64,000 nt of DNA from NCBI GenBank assembly GCA_031841125.1, contig CM063112.1:58953722-59017721 (forward strand), read 5' to 3'. This document shows positions 13,097 to 25,140 of the stretch, in pieces. The DNA is from Acanthococcus lagerstroemiae. Lineage: Eukaryota > Arthropoda > Insecta > Hemiptera > Eriococcidae. The notes under the pieces were generated by a model. It searched no databases. It saw only the letters and a list, made by a program, of their open reading frames with translations, and was not told the DNA's origin. The position numbers and the translations under genes were made by a program. Position 1 is the first letter of the stretch, and every line of letters begins with the position of its first letter.

Positions 13097-13224
13097 TATG
13101 CGGACAGTTCAGCAGAGGTGTGCAATCATTAATCGGCGCCGTCAGCCCGGATTCATTCGACACATTACACAGCTACAGCAACACATTTCAAGTACCTTTC
13201 GTCACCCCGTGGTTTCCGGAAAAG
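13097..13224 (+). CDS. GluRI: AMPA-type glutamate receptor (GluRI class), amino-terminal domain exon a
   Basis: This is the first of four exons of an ionotropic glutamate receptor, an excitatory ligand-gated cation channel of neurons and muscle. It follows TTTTTCTGTTGCAG and ends AAAAG before GTAGGC. It begins with two bases completing a split codon, continues CGQFSRGVQSLIGAVSPD and ends TPWFPEK in phase 0. The C-x-x-F-S-R-G-V signature and the SPDSFDTLHSYSNTFQ block are diagnostic of insect GluRIA/GluRIB in the ANF-receptor-type amino-terminal domain. This separates it from kainate-type subunits, which have a different block here. The exons join at phases 0, 1 and 2 into 170 uninterrupted codons (512 bp including the split codon), strong internal proof that they belong together. 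GluRIA and GluRIB cannot be told apart from this part. Earlier exons were not found. Confidence 0.95.
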
Positions 13225-15586
13225 GTAGGCAAACTTATTAAGCACAGAGTAATTGATACAGCTTTTCAAACGACATCTCCCTGTTATACGAAAATCAAAT
13301 ACGTCAACGTAGCAATACTTCGATAGTAATAACATCACGTGTTATGTCAAATCCTCGAATTACAATTTCGCATTAAACCTGAAATGCCATGACAGGAGGC
13401 AGAGGGGAAGAAGAAGGGTCGCCAAAATAATTCTTCACCTAAAGATACAACACAGCGTAATATAAGCTACAGTGGGCTGAAACTGGAGGCCCGTGGTCAT
13501 TTCCAGATTTTCGTTTGGTTTCTACCTTGAGAGTAGCAACTGAACATATGCGTAGCAAAATTAACTCTTTTTCAGATGAATTTCAATTTTAAAAAAATTG
13601 CAAATTTCCCGCTGCTTTCCTTCGTGGATGTTTTTTACAGTATACTTCTGTTATTTCAATACTTTACTTCCCCCAGCCCGCTGAAAACTTCAGCTCCTCA
13701 TATATCTGAATAATAAGCATAACCCATGACCTCAACTAAAAAACCTGAGTACCTCGTATTTTGGAACGAGTTTGAAACCACTGGCTTCGGCAGTTTAGTT
13801 TTGAACACCTTTGCTGTTCGGATACCAATCAATTGTGCCAACTGAAATATAGTTAGTAGACGAAGAAGTTCAAATATTTATTTGTGACTACAAGAATGTT
13901 CAGGTGAAATATAAGAAACGAAAATTGTTCGTCAGCGTTACCCTTGATTGTGAAGGTCGATTGACGAACTGAATGTCACAGAACAGTCTTATTTGGGTAT
14001 CGGAGGACTCCAAGTACGACTTAATTGATTCCCACTATCAGTGGTACCAAGCTATGAAAGAAAAAAAATCCATGTTTCATGTCATTTTAAGCCCCCTTTT
14101 CCTATGCACTGTTACATCTACACTTCGAAATCATATTTACATGCCCTGTGTTTTCGGAAACAAATGAAACCGTTTAGGTCAAGTCACTTTGCTGGGTGCT
14201 CAAGGATAAAGCCCGGGTCAGATTCGATCTTGTTGACCATATTATGAGGCCTTTTATTCAGAAACAACATCCTAAAGACAGGATTCCAGGAACACTAGAA
14301 AAAAAAAAAACTTTCAGAATTATAATACATTAATTCATTAATCACACATTTCTCATCAAATTAGTCATAACACTCCTGTTAGGAATAAGTTTTCAATACT
14401 TTCGCATCTGCATAGTATTTCAAAACCAGTACCTATGAAGAAAAATTAGAGATTGCTGGCTTTGTTCTGGATGAGTTAACGATTCTAAATGAAAAGGCAC
14501 TGAGAATTTTCTTTTCCCAACTGATTTTCGAGCCATTCACCAGGAATCTGACCCGGCTCGGATTTGGACCACTAAATTTCCGAAAGTTGAAAAAACAGCC
14601 GAAGTGGGATTTCTTGGGTTGCTGATGTCGATAAGCGCAAATAAATACTCAAGAGTGTAGGATCACACGCTTCACTCACGATAGGTTATTTTCCAGTTTT
14701 ATGCTGGTATACGACGGGGGGGGGGGAGTCCATACATGACGGTCGAGCCCCGAAGCTCCCGACTAGCGCAAATACTGATGGTCAGGGTAGGACTTCTTGG
14801 ATCGCTGATTCCATGTACACCTATTGCATTAGATTTGTGATTCGAGATTTGAGTCTCCAAAATCAAAATTTCGCACAAGAAAAAACGGGTTAAGTCAACC
14901 CGACAAATGAAATAGTTTCAAATTCAGAGCTTTGTAATTCGCAAAATTTTACTTTTAGCCTGTTTCATTTACCGTTCCAAAATTCACAATTCAGAATGGA
15001 ACTTTCACTTCTTAACAAACCTCAAAAAGCTCGATGGTCTCGAATGTTCACCTTTCGTAAATAACCAGCAACTACAATTTGGTAAGATTAGATTATAACC
15101 TGGCGTCGTAAAAAGATGTATCGAAACAGGAGGGGGAGGAAAGCAGTTTTATAATTCAAATTTGTCTTCATGAATATATTTTCAGAAGTGTCAAGCCGAG
15201 TACAAATCGACTGAGAACATTTAATTTTCCTCTCTGTCCACCGTGACATCGCATTTTGAAGTGAAATTGTTTATTATTTCATGGTGAAATTTGGATATTT
15301 ATTGAGATAGTCGCAAAATCAGTGATCTACATCGCTCCTTTTTCAATATTCCGATCTCCTCGATACATTTGATGTAAATCTGGTGTAGCACAGTCTAAGT
15401 CAGCGACCTAAGAAACTTCTATTTCAACTGATTCGTCAATACTCTACATCAAAAGTCCAGTTTTGCTCTTTTCAAGCGCTAAATTTGGATTAGCTCAAAT
15501 TGCAACCGCAGATCAAAAATCTGTTTTTCGAAATTGCTGACATAAATGGAATTTGATTGTACGGTAGGGCAATACCGAATAATGCG
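13225..15586. other. Intron, no recognised element
   Basis: This is the left part of the 11.8-kb intron between exons a and b. It is AT-rich and non-coding, with an 11-G tract at 14716-14726. A phrase like TTTCTTGGGTTGCTGA near 14612 resembles the satellite at 45.0-45.7 kb, so stray monomers may be present. Nothing else is supported. Confidence 0.5.
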
Positions 15587-16490
15587 ACGTTTTATTGAAA
15601 ATATACCTGTGAAGTGACATAGTTGAAGCTACAGGTCTACACATAGTAGTACCTTACTGAGCAGCATAGAAGCAATTTTTCACACGTCTCCAAAATCTTA
15701 TCTCGCAAAAAACTGTGTGTGCCTGTACTTGAAAAATCGTAGCTCCCCAGGTTTTAATGTGATTACAATTTCTTCATACCGTTAGAAAGTGGAAAAAAAT
15801 TCCCTTTCAGTAGATATACTCGAACCATTTATAAGTCGACAAACCGCTAAGCTAAGCAGTCAGCGTAAAGTTGCATGTTCGACTTTTTTTTTTTTTTTGC
15901 AGTTTCTTCAATTTTACCTATGATTTGATGGAACATTTTCTCCTGAAAAAATTTTTATTTCCATATACAAGTTTAAAAAATACATCTAATCCTGCATCGA
16001 ATGAGCTCCACCCCATTACGATCGGTTAAATTTGACTGGGTTACCGAACTTTTTCTCCACCAATTTCAACCAATCATTTGACGCAGAATCGAATGAACTT
16101 ATAATGCGTATGGAAATAAAAATTCAGATATGAGGAAGTGTTCCATCAAATCATGGGCGAAGTTGGAAAAACTGTAAAAAAAAGTTGAAGTTTAATCTCC
16201 AAACAGTCGTAGCTTAGCTGTTTGTTAACGTAAAAACGGTTTAAGTATTTTCACTCGAAGGACATTCTTTCCACTTTATAAAGTACATATATGAAGAATG
16301 TAAATCAGATGAGAACAATGGATGCTACGATTTTTTCAGCATACGAGAAACAGTTTTTGGTCAAAAAATGAGATTGTGGGGGTGAATGAAAAAATTTTTC
16401 TGTGCTGCAATGTAAGTACTACCAAACCTGCAACTGTCATAATGTCATTTCGCGGGTATATTCAGTTTTTTTCGTCAAATAGTGTAATAG
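15587..16490. repeat. Long imperfect inverted repeat (0.9-kb foldback)
   Basis: Two arms of roughly 400-450 bp face each other around a centre near 16030-16040. The inner arms share ATGATTTGATGGAACA at 15920-15935 with its reverse complement at 16139-16154. The middle shares AGCTAAGC- and poly-T-CAGTTT-type sequence. The outer arms share AATATACCxGxGAAxTGACAT at about 15599-15620 with the inverse at about 16441-16461, then AGTAGTAC, GAGCAGCA and AAAAACTG words in the same order. It is a foldback-type element or an inverted duplication; no protein is encoded. As part of an intron it could form a long hairpin. Confidence 0.75.
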
Positions 16491-16844
16491 ATTTTCATTG
16501 TAATTTCAATGTTTTTCGGGAAGCTGAATTGACCTTTTAGAAGGGGGTCCCCTAACCCCCGTTAAGTCTGCCTGTGATCGGTAACATAATAAACCGTCCT
16601 TGGGCAGTATTGCTAGGTACTTTTCTATTTAAAATTCAAATGTTAGAACGAAGTCATGTAAAAATGTTCCAATTTTTTTCTTTTTTCCAGGAGAATTCGG
16701 GAAGACTTTATGATTTTTGTGAAAAACATAATTAAATATGCAATTGAATTCATTATTTTCATGACCAATGACTTCAATTCATGACTTTTTCATTACTTTC
16801 ATGACTGGTAGACACGCTAATAAGAAGTGATCAGAGTCTCAACT

Positions 16845-17520
16845 GGCACCTCGTTTCGCTTTAATGCTAAGGACTTCTAGGTGTCTCTGGTGTAGAACAG
16901 CAGTCAATAATATGTCTCTGTTTGAATCGAGGGTGGATTCAGATAACTTCATGGCATTCCTCTAACTGGAAATAGGTGTTGATGATTGCTCATCCATGAG
17001 CAGCACACAATCCGAGTAGTAGTTAGCCATTTGAGTTAACTTTCCCTCTGTCATGTGGTCTAAGTACTTTTTCTGATCCTCAATCGTCGCTTCCAGCTCT
17101 GGCGTTGAAATCATTAAGTACTATACATCGATCATCCTTCTTCACTTTATCGACGATTTTGCCAAGTTCGTCATCGAATTTATCAAGGATATTGTTGGGC
17201 GACTATACAATTGGCGCGTTAACACTCTGATGATCGTGAGGAAGTCTGTCTTTCCAATTTGTATTCGCAACTTAATGATTCTGTCTGATACTCATTCAGG
17301 AAGCTCCACAACACTTAGGTGATTGAGTTTCCAACTGTAGTGGCTACACCATTCATTCTCTTCTCAGATTCTTCTTCTGACTATAGAAGTTGTATTTCTT
17401 CTCTTAAACCTGCCCAGTTCTACGATGCCGTGTTTCACTGAGAACAGCAAAGTCCAGGATATATCTAGCTAGCTCTCCATCAATAATGGCAGATCTTTCA
17501 AGCCGTTGTACTTTATTTTG
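16845..17520 (-). mobile_element. LINE endonuclease domain relic
   Basis: On the minus strand this encodes an apurinic-type endonuclease (EEP fold) of the LINE family often misannotated as craniofacial development protein 2. Visible motifs in order are ELARYILDFAVLSETRH near 17460, VYAPT-like sequence near 17215, ILDKFDDELGKIVDKVKKDD, then LNDFNARAGSDD (the catalytic D-x-N block) near 17115. GKVNSNG, LCAAHG and an NTYFQL-IHPR-IID tail follow down to about 16900. Stops and frameshifts interrupt it repeatedly. The reverse transcriptase does not follow, so the copy is an inactive 5' fragment. Confidence 0.8.
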
Positions 17521-18015
17521 ATGAAGCCTAATCCGGAAATTCCAGACTCCTGCGCTCATCGCACTCTGAATCTCTTCTGGGGATCCGAACGGAGGGCTAT
17601 TTTACCTTCGGAATCTTTTACAGTGGTCGCAAGACACATGTTGATGACCAGACGGATGCGCAAAATTCACGGTATCTTTGCGCTGAGTGCACCGTGTTCC
17701 CACAGCGACCGCATGCTTGTTCGATGGCACCAGAGATCAAGATGACGGGGCAGTGCTGTTACTTGCGTGAAAGAGACAATAGCCCATCTAGGCAGAGCTC
17801 CGGACGCCACTGTACTATATGTGCTTCAGTCTTCCACAGCCTTCCTTCGGATAGATAACCTGTCTCTGCTTCTACCTGATCCTCGATGGAGCACCGCCGC
17901 GCCGTTACAATTTTAAATTTTGAATTTATATTCTTTGGTCCAAGAAGGGTGAATACCATACTTCTAACGCCCCTGGATCCGCCAAAAGGGGCCGATTCAG
18001 GAATAATCATTTTGC
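17521..18015 (-). mobile_element. Probable 5' part of the LINE at 16.8-17.5 kb
   Basis: The sequence is richer in GC than its surroundings and continues the minus-strand LINE upstream of its endonuclease without a visible boundary. An 83-codon minus-strand frame (17759-18010) has no recognisable domain. I infer it is the 5' leader of the element; it could also be an independent repeat. Confidence 0.35.
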
Positions 18016-19788
18016 GAACTCATTTCAAACTCAGGAGGTGTCCATTTTAGCTTCTCTGGCGTATCACTTCTCACACTCGTTTTCAAGATTTGTAATTTTT
18101 ATTTCTCTTTCGATATCGTCCAATAAAAATAATGAATGACCGAGCGAGAAATCAGAAAGTAATTTCCAGTGACGCGAAAAAATAAGTCTAAATTTCTGAC
18201 GTTTCTTGGTAGGAAATTACGAGGTTTTAATGGAAAAATCTAAAGTTCTGTATTTTGGTCGAGTTTTTTCTCTCCTTTTTTTTTTCTCCTCTTTTTTTAC
18301 AGTCGCTTTCTCGTATTCGGAAGGCTACACGAAGGCATTAATAGAAATCAAAAAAGATTGGAATTTACAGGAACTATATCGACTTGGTACTGACGGGCAG
18401 GACGCGGGGAAGGAAAAATTGTTTAAGAACGGTAGATAGTTCGCTTGATTTATTGTTAGCTGGTAATCCCGGCGTAAATCATCAGGCGATGGAAAAACAC
18501 AGAGTTATATTACGTTGAAACTCTCTTCTTCTTTTTTCCCCCCTGTTCTCAAATCTCGGGTTCCGAAATTGAAAATAAATTTCGTTTATTAGATTATCAG
18601 TTAAACGCAACACGCACAGCCGCGTAAATCAATCGAATGGAAAGCGAATTTTAATTGCCTCAAGAAGCCGATTTTAATTCACAGCTTAGCCTTCCTCATT
18701 TCCTCGACAATCTGAAGAAACGTTGCTTTATACCTCCGGTATTAGTTGCTTCGACGGTCACCTTTTCAGAAGGTGGGGGGAGTGGGCAGAGGAGACTACG
18801 TGAAAACAGGTACCTATACAGACTCGAGAACGATCCGTAAGCACGTTCTATATTCAAATTGGGATTATTTCACGATGTTTACAACTTTTAGCCTAGGGCA
18901 CGGAGGCTGGAGCACATGTAGGTGGGCAAACAAACATTCATATTGTATCAGGTGATGTGCTCTCACCGTCGTTAGGGAAATGTACGAGGTCGTGTTTTCT
19001 GAGACAATTTTCGGAAAATGACGTTCAAATTATTTTGAACAACATTCATCGCAATTGTACAAGCCTGAAATGTTCATCTAAAATCAGCAATTAAGACATG
19101 GTTCATAGATTCATACCATATATTTCATGCGGGATACGGATAATTTTTTGGCTATAAGATGTCTCTGTCTCGACGGAAAATCTACAACACATGGCGTGCA
19201 CACTTCCGTGGTCGATGTTCAGATGTTCTAAGCCTTTCAGACGAAAAATTATTCTTAAAACCAACAATTTCTTAAAGACTGGAAACCATACTAACATTTA
19301 GTACAATCAGTCATCATAATTTGCCCATGTATTCAGCCTCGATATTCTTATTAGTATGATCATGTTGATGATGATCGTGATACCACTGATCGTAATGCAA
19401 AAATCGAGGTTTTTCCCGATGAAACAAAGTCACCCCTCCCTTCTGATATGACCGTCAATTCTCGAATTTTTCAAAGTCTCAGGAAAAGCTTCAAGGATTG
19501 CGTACTGATTGGTGCTACAAAATCAGGAATTTCCACAGATAACATTTCAGGTCGATCGGAGAAGAGGACCACGTGCGGTCCCTTCCTTATGGAAAAATAC
19601 ATGAACATCTGGACATTTCTAATGAAAAGAAAAATTTTCATGTTTTCTCGATTCTCAGACCTTAGCAGCATTAAAAAGTCATTTTTATGGATTTCGATCA
19701 ACCATCTATCTTATCCTGTAATGCTGATCAAGTATAATATGATTTCTAAGTCTACATAGTGACTGGTTACAAAAGGGAAAGCATAAGG
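18016..19788. other. Intron, no recognised element
   Basis: AT-rich intron sequence. The open frames are short and none shows a domain or splice arrangement. A poly-T/pyrimidine tract at 18260-18300 is unremarkable. Confidence 0.5.
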
Positions 19789-19793
19789 ATGAA

Positions 19794-20159
19794 CAGGGTG
19801 CCAAGTTTTTCCCCAAAATGAAATTCCCTGACTTTTCCCTATTTTTCTCAGAGCCGTTTCACACCGTTCTAAATGGTGGCCAGATAAAATTACCGGGGGT
19901 GCAAAAAGATGTGCGCAATATTCAAATTTTTGCAACTTTATTATGAAAAATAAAAACATACAAATAAAACTGAGATATAGGAATCAAATGAGAACATAAT
20001 TAATTTGCTTCATTCCAGCTTCAACCACTTCAAAGGACAACGTATGAAAAAGTACACTTTTGGCAGCTCTCTGATATGCATTATGCTTGTTTCAGAAATA
20101 TTTTCCAAATCCTTCACTTTTCCAGACTTTTCTTGACTTTTCCAGAACTGGGTACCCTG
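19794..20159. mobile_element. MITE with CAGGGTG ends and 5-bp target duplication
   Basis: A 366-bp element begins CAGGGTGCCAAG and ends CTGGGTACCCTG, an imperfect terminal inverted repeat. It is flanked on both sides by ATGAA (19789-19793 and 20160-20164). The interior is AT-rich, repeats CTTTTCC/GACTTTTCC words near both ends and encodes no transposase. The relative at 53896-54204 has the same type of ends and also a 5-bp duplication. A non-autonomous hAT-like (5-bp duplication) origin is an inference. Confidence 0.8.
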
Positions 20160-20164
20160 ATGAA

Positions 20165-21060
20165 AAATTAAATTCGAGGGTTTCGATGTCTCCGAATTCG
20201 ATTTTTAAAATAGTTTTCACATCCGACCCTCTGGTGAGACACCCAGGGAGTTGAGATGAAATATTATTTATCTTTCCAACTTATGCCATTATTTCATGAA
20301 GTTTTGAAATCACTGGACGCGATTTTCAAATTTATTTTGGAATCGGACTCATCAGGGGTCACCACGAAGTGTAAAAATCAAACGACCAATACTTTATCAA
20401 GAACCTATTCGATTTACCGCTCGGTTACCATCTCAAAAACTGATTTCTCATTCGGGTTCAATCTCTCGAGTGATAATATTTTTATTAAGTAAATTTCTGC
20501 AAAGTACTTAATTTACTTCACTTGAATAGATTTTTGTTGATTTCATAATTTCCATTGTTAGATATCTACGTATTTAGATTTCAAACAGAAGCATTCCAAT
20601 CAAAAACAATTTAACATGCCCTTCATCTTACGAGGTATTTACCAAGCACATAAAATCAAAAATGACAAGAAACTTTTTGGTCTGGATTCAACAATTTTTG
20701 AAATACAAAGTATACCTTCAATCAGTCTCCTCTCCAACATCTCAGGAAATCATTGAATACCAAGGAAATAACTGTGCATACAAACACGTACACACGAAAC
20801 AAAGACGAATACAATAATTGTTTTCCAACTCAAAGTTAAAAGTGGGTCATACACCCATCAATCAACCGCGCCATCGACCGCCCCTCGGTAGAAAGGAAGT
20901 ACATATTATACAAACATATACAAATGAAAGACAAACGAATACAAACGCTTTCAGACCCAAAAATCAAAAAGTGACCTTGAAAGTGACGTTCAACGTTCGT
21001 GTTATATTTGCTAACTGTTCGGTTTCTCCCAAATATCAACATTTTGACATAAGGGTGAAA
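20165..21060. other. Intron, no recognised element
   Basis: AT-rich intron. Two phrases near 20170-20240 (CCGAATTCGATTTTTAAAATAG and neighbours, quoted in part) resemble diverged satellite monomers. ACATATACAAA-type words near 20780-20940 occur twice, suggesting a small duplication. No coding signal. Confidence 0.4.
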
Positions 21061-21440
21061 TAGGGATCATACCTAAATGAAGCCAGCAAATCTTGAGACC
21101 GATAAAACGACATTTCCACTGTATTAAAAAAAATTTTGAGCCCAGCCCCTTACAGGAGCCACAATTTTGAGGCGGGGGCCGAATAATTATCAGAAATAAA
21201 TGTAGCGACCCTTGAAACCTATAAAACGACATCCATATTACATTTTTTTTAAAACCTGAACCCCACCCCCTAACAGGTACCACCATTTTGAAATGAAGAT
21301 CACGTCGTAATTATCAGTGAGTTCAGCGGCCTTTCAAACCTATAAACAGATATCCGTATTGCAAATTATTGAGATTTTGAACCCCGCTCCCTCACAGTTA
21401 GGTATTACAATTTTGAAGTGACACCGAAAAAAAAAAAAAA
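21061..21440 (+). repeat. Satellite A, three tandem monomers of about 120 bp
   Basis: The phrase CCTATAAAACGACATCCATA recurs with variants at about 21101, 21219 and 21340, giving a period of 119-121 bp. Each monomer also carries CACAATTTTGA and TATCAGAAAT-type words and a C-rich block. The same family occurs at 30080-31980 (in both orientations) and 53730-54300. The poly-A at 21427-21443 ends the array. Confidence 0.8.
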
Positions 21441-23967
21441 AAATCAAATTCTGTGACCTTTCCGCCCCTCTTCCTTTGACGGTATCTTAATTCCACGAAT
21501 CTTGCTGATGGAAGTGTCAAAACTTAATAAAAATGTCATTTCTGAAACTAAAAAAGAGAAAAATACAAACTTCTGTAGTATCTAACGATAGGGGAAGAGA
21601 GAGGACCATTTCAGGGATTGGTAGACGGGAATAAAAAGAAACACGGGTCTGGTGGTGTTTTGCGTCCCTACTGTTTGCTAGAATAGGGGAAACCAAAAAA
21701 TAACTAAAATTTTATCCCCCCCCCCCGCCCAATAAGGCATGTGTTAATGTATAGCAAAATAAATGAAGGGTTATATTGAACTATTTATTTTTGGCATTTT
21801 AAGAGCAGTTATGAAAAAATTGTGAGTGACATTTAACGGGTACCAATTTTTGTCTGATTTGTTTTCGTATATCGTTGAAATCCTTGGGAAAATATGATTT
21901 CGGGGGATGTTGAGGGGCTTTGGGACACTCGAATTCTTGAGTACTTCTAGTATGTTAATCGGTACTATATCATCGAATCCGTTGCACCCGGCTTGGATCT
22001 CTGAGATTTTTTCTTCTATTATGTCTAAGGGTCATTCTTCAAAAATGGTGATATTTCAAGTATGTTTTTTCATGAAGGAAAGTAGGGGATATTTGAACTT
22101 TTTTTGATGGGAGTCGTTAAAAGGCGTTCTGTATAACATATTGGTAAAATTGGACCGACAGTGAGGAGATTCTGTATTTGGGCATGGCAATCAAAATAAT
22201 GAATGCCATGCCGAAGGACACATGAAAAAGTCAATGCCGAAAGATAATAGCGAACAATGTTATGCCGTCGATTATTAGATTCCAAAAGAAGAAATTATAT
22301 GGAGAGTTGATAGAGACATACTAACCCATTAATTAGATGAGATTATTTCTGGATGATGAACTCTATCGATAAGCACGCCCAAGACACTTTTTTCAATTCT
22401 TAATTTTAGACAATAATAGGCGAATGCACGAGTCTCGTCACAAAACAACCGGGATTTGATATGCGGATTATACTGCTCTGATAAGAATATACAGTTTGAC
22501 CATTAACTGCGACGAAAAATATTGAAACTTCTGTTTTGTGATTGATTGAAAAAAGAGTCATGCCGAAAGAAAAAAATCAAGGGACAATTTTCAAGGTTAG
22601 CAACACTGACTCTCAGCTGTGAAGATGCAATTTCCAGGTTACCAACTCATTCTTTCATTTATCTAGAATAGTATTTTTGCGCCAGTTTATTCTAATATAT
22701 AGCTTGAAAATTTAGGGGGAAAAATAATAATAATAAATAGAAATTGTTAGAGGAACAGTCATGCCGACGGACATTTTAGCATATTTAATCCAATTTTGAC
22801 CCATTAAAAGTAAAAAGTGTAAAAAAAAACACACAAAAAAACAACAACACCACCAAACACGTATTATTAATAACTTGTGAGATATATATAACTGCTGGGG
22901 ACTGAAATATCAACATTTTAGAAGAATAATCCTTAACTGTATTAAATAATAGATTATTACAATGAAAACTTTTAGCTTGAAACGTTTTTCTCGCAAAATA
23001 TCAATTCTGTGACATACGCTGTTTTATTATACTGCGACTTAGATGTAGCTGAACCAATAATTCATCAATAGGTGATCCCACAAAATGAACCTCTTCGCGA
23101 GGAAGTCTTCATACTCGGGCTTTGATTGTAAAACTGCGGAATGAGCTATCCCCCCTCCATTTATCTTCTATTCATATTGCGGGCTTTTCGGAATTTTGTT
23201 AAAAAGAGTATTTAGTCCGGACTACAGGGAAGGTATTCGAAATTAAGAAAATCGAGAGTGTGTGAAGAAGGCGCGTGTTATAGTGCTGCCAACCAAACCT
23301 GTTAAAAAAATCCCACGATTCTTCGTAAAAAATTTTGAGACAAAAATTTTTGCCTCTTCTGTGTTGCTCAACAATAAAATGTTTACTGACTCATCACATT
23401 TGTTGTTCTACACCTTTCACCCTCAATTCTGTCGCCAACCTTAAAAATTGTCCTTTTTTTTCACTTTTGTTCTTGCATATTGTGAAGAAGAAAGAAGAGA
23501 GTTTCATTACTTACGCCCATTTCTTAGAACATTTCGATGCCACTAAGGGCCCTTTTCTTGTGACAGGTCACAGATGTATTTTACATTTATATTGTTGTGT
23601 AAAATCTGAGTGCTTATTACTCCCATGAGGCGATAAATTTTCCATTTCCAAATTTTGGAAGTGAAGAATTTGATGAAGCAATGCATATTCACTCAGTTGT
23701 ACGTATATTCCAAAGAACTCTTGAGATTTTGTCTGAACATCTTGAGATCATGAGAAAAACCTCAAAATCTTGACATCTCAAGATTTATCTAAAGGTGAAC
23801 AGCAGTGCGCGTGTATTGAAGATCGATAAGAGAAACAGATCTCAGGGCGAGAGCTAAAACATACTGTAACTATACTACGACTGAATTGTAACTGAACTAC
23901 ATTCATGTCTTGTCTGGCCGATCGAGGGAAGAAGAAAAGGACAATGAGTAAAAAGAAGAATAGCATG
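21441..23967. other. Intron with scattered ATGCCGA words
   Basis: No gene is visible. Between 22190 and 22770 the word ATGCCGA or ATGCCG occurs about six times (near 22206, 22232, 22260, 22560 and 22761, among others), three times as GTCATGCCGA, at irregular spacing. A C-tract lies near 21717. The rest is AT-rich unique-looking sequence. Confidence 0.4.
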
Positions 23968-24070
23968 TTTTAGAAGATATCATGTCGGAAATGCAGGTAT
24001 GCAGAGACAAAATACGTTTTTAGAAGAGATCACGTAACGGAAATGCAGTAAGCAGGGGTCAAAGAACGTT
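23968..24070. repeat. 50-bp direct tandem duplication
   Basis: TTTTAGAAGATATCATG at about 23968 is repeated as TTTTAGAAGAGATCACG at about 24018. GGAAATGCAG, CAGAGACAAAATACG or its variant, and the start of a third unit follow. The period is 50 bp. Confidence 0.7.
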
Positions 24071-24099
24071 TTCGAGACGTCTGCATCGTGCTACACAGG

Positions 24100-24960
24100 A
24101 AATAGCCAGGCAGCTGAGGGACGCATTGAGGTTGGCTGGGGCCCCCATTTCACCTCTCCGCTTCGGATTCGCGCTGTCCTGCCAAGGCCACTATGGGATA
24201 CCCTATTGACCAAGGCACTGTTCCGGGTGCATCACAGTCGGACGCGCTTCCTTCCTTCACCCCTCACCTCCTCGTCACTGTACGTGTGGCGACGCAGGAC
24301 GGTGATTTTGATACATACAATTTAGCTCCTATCTTGAAATTTCGCTCACACCCTTAGTAATGGCAGGTAAGAAAGCTGAAAAATTCAGTACGTTATGGAT
24401 ACCACATCTGCTCAGATATAAGGGTGACGATAGTATGGGATATGCATACGCGAGCTTCCGAGGGCGAGGGCTCCTGCTTCGTGGTTTATTGGCACGGCTC
24501 AACGAGCGTAAAAAACCTTTACACGACAATATCAGTCGATCGCCTCTATCAACACGAGAAGCGGTTGCAGGAAACTCTGAAGTATTTTTACGCCAGGTAT
24601 AAACACGGAGGTGTCGTTCGAAACGCAAAATCCCGGTATACGAACTCGTAAAACATCTCCGTAACTCGCGAAAAGACAGATGATAAAGCCAAAAATAGTT
24701 GAAAGGATTATAGATGTCCCAGCTGAGAAACATCCATCACCCGGAGGAATACACGGTCGAGCGAGTTTCCTTTCCACGAACACAATCCGCTCATCTAGCG
24801 ACAAAACATATTTTCTTATTCCTAATTTGATGAAGTTGCCCTCGTACACGCTCTCCCTACCAGTGGGGTACAAAGCATCCCTCCTGAAAATCAGAAACGT
24901 ACCGAAAAAACGAATTCGATCGTAAAACCATGAAATAATAAAGGTTTGTGAAAAATAAAC
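24100..24960. other. Unrecognised GC-richer segment upstream of exon b
   Basis: This 0.85-kb block is richer in G+C and CpG than the surrounding intron. It keeps long open frames on both strands: plus 24360-24602 (80 codons) and 24424-24651 (75), minus 24532-24873 (113) and 24329-24733 (134). None shows a motif I know, and the frames are mutually exclusive and not joined by obvious splice sites. It may be an old, decayed coding element or simply a CpG-rich island. I assign no function. Confidence 0.3.
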
Positions 24961-25010
24961 TGGTATAATAACGTATACTTTTTTTTGCGCTTTCTGTCTC
25001 TCTTTTAAAG

Positions 25011-25140
25011 GTGCTGACTCCGTCTTCCGGACTGCTTGACCACGCTCTTAGTATGCGACCAGAATATCACCAAGCTGTTATAGATACCATCAACTTTTAT
25101 GGCTGGAAAAAAATCATCTTCATTTACGAATCGGACGACG
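25011..25140 (+). CDS. GluRI: AMPA-type glutamate receptor (GluRI class), amino-terminal domain exon b
   Basis: The exon follows the acceptor TCTTTTAAAG and ends CGACG before the strong donor GTACGT. It starts in phase 0 directly after exon a (FPEK then VLTPSSGLLDHALSMRPEYH) and ends one base into a Gly codon after YESDD. SSGLLD, SMRPxYHQA and the FYGWKKIIF beta strand are conserved features of insect GluRI subunits and of the bilobed periplasmic-binding-protein-like fold. In Drosophila family members the corresponding sequence reads without a break, so no exon is missing between a and b. The 11.8-kb intron before it is packed with repeats. Confidence 0.95.
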
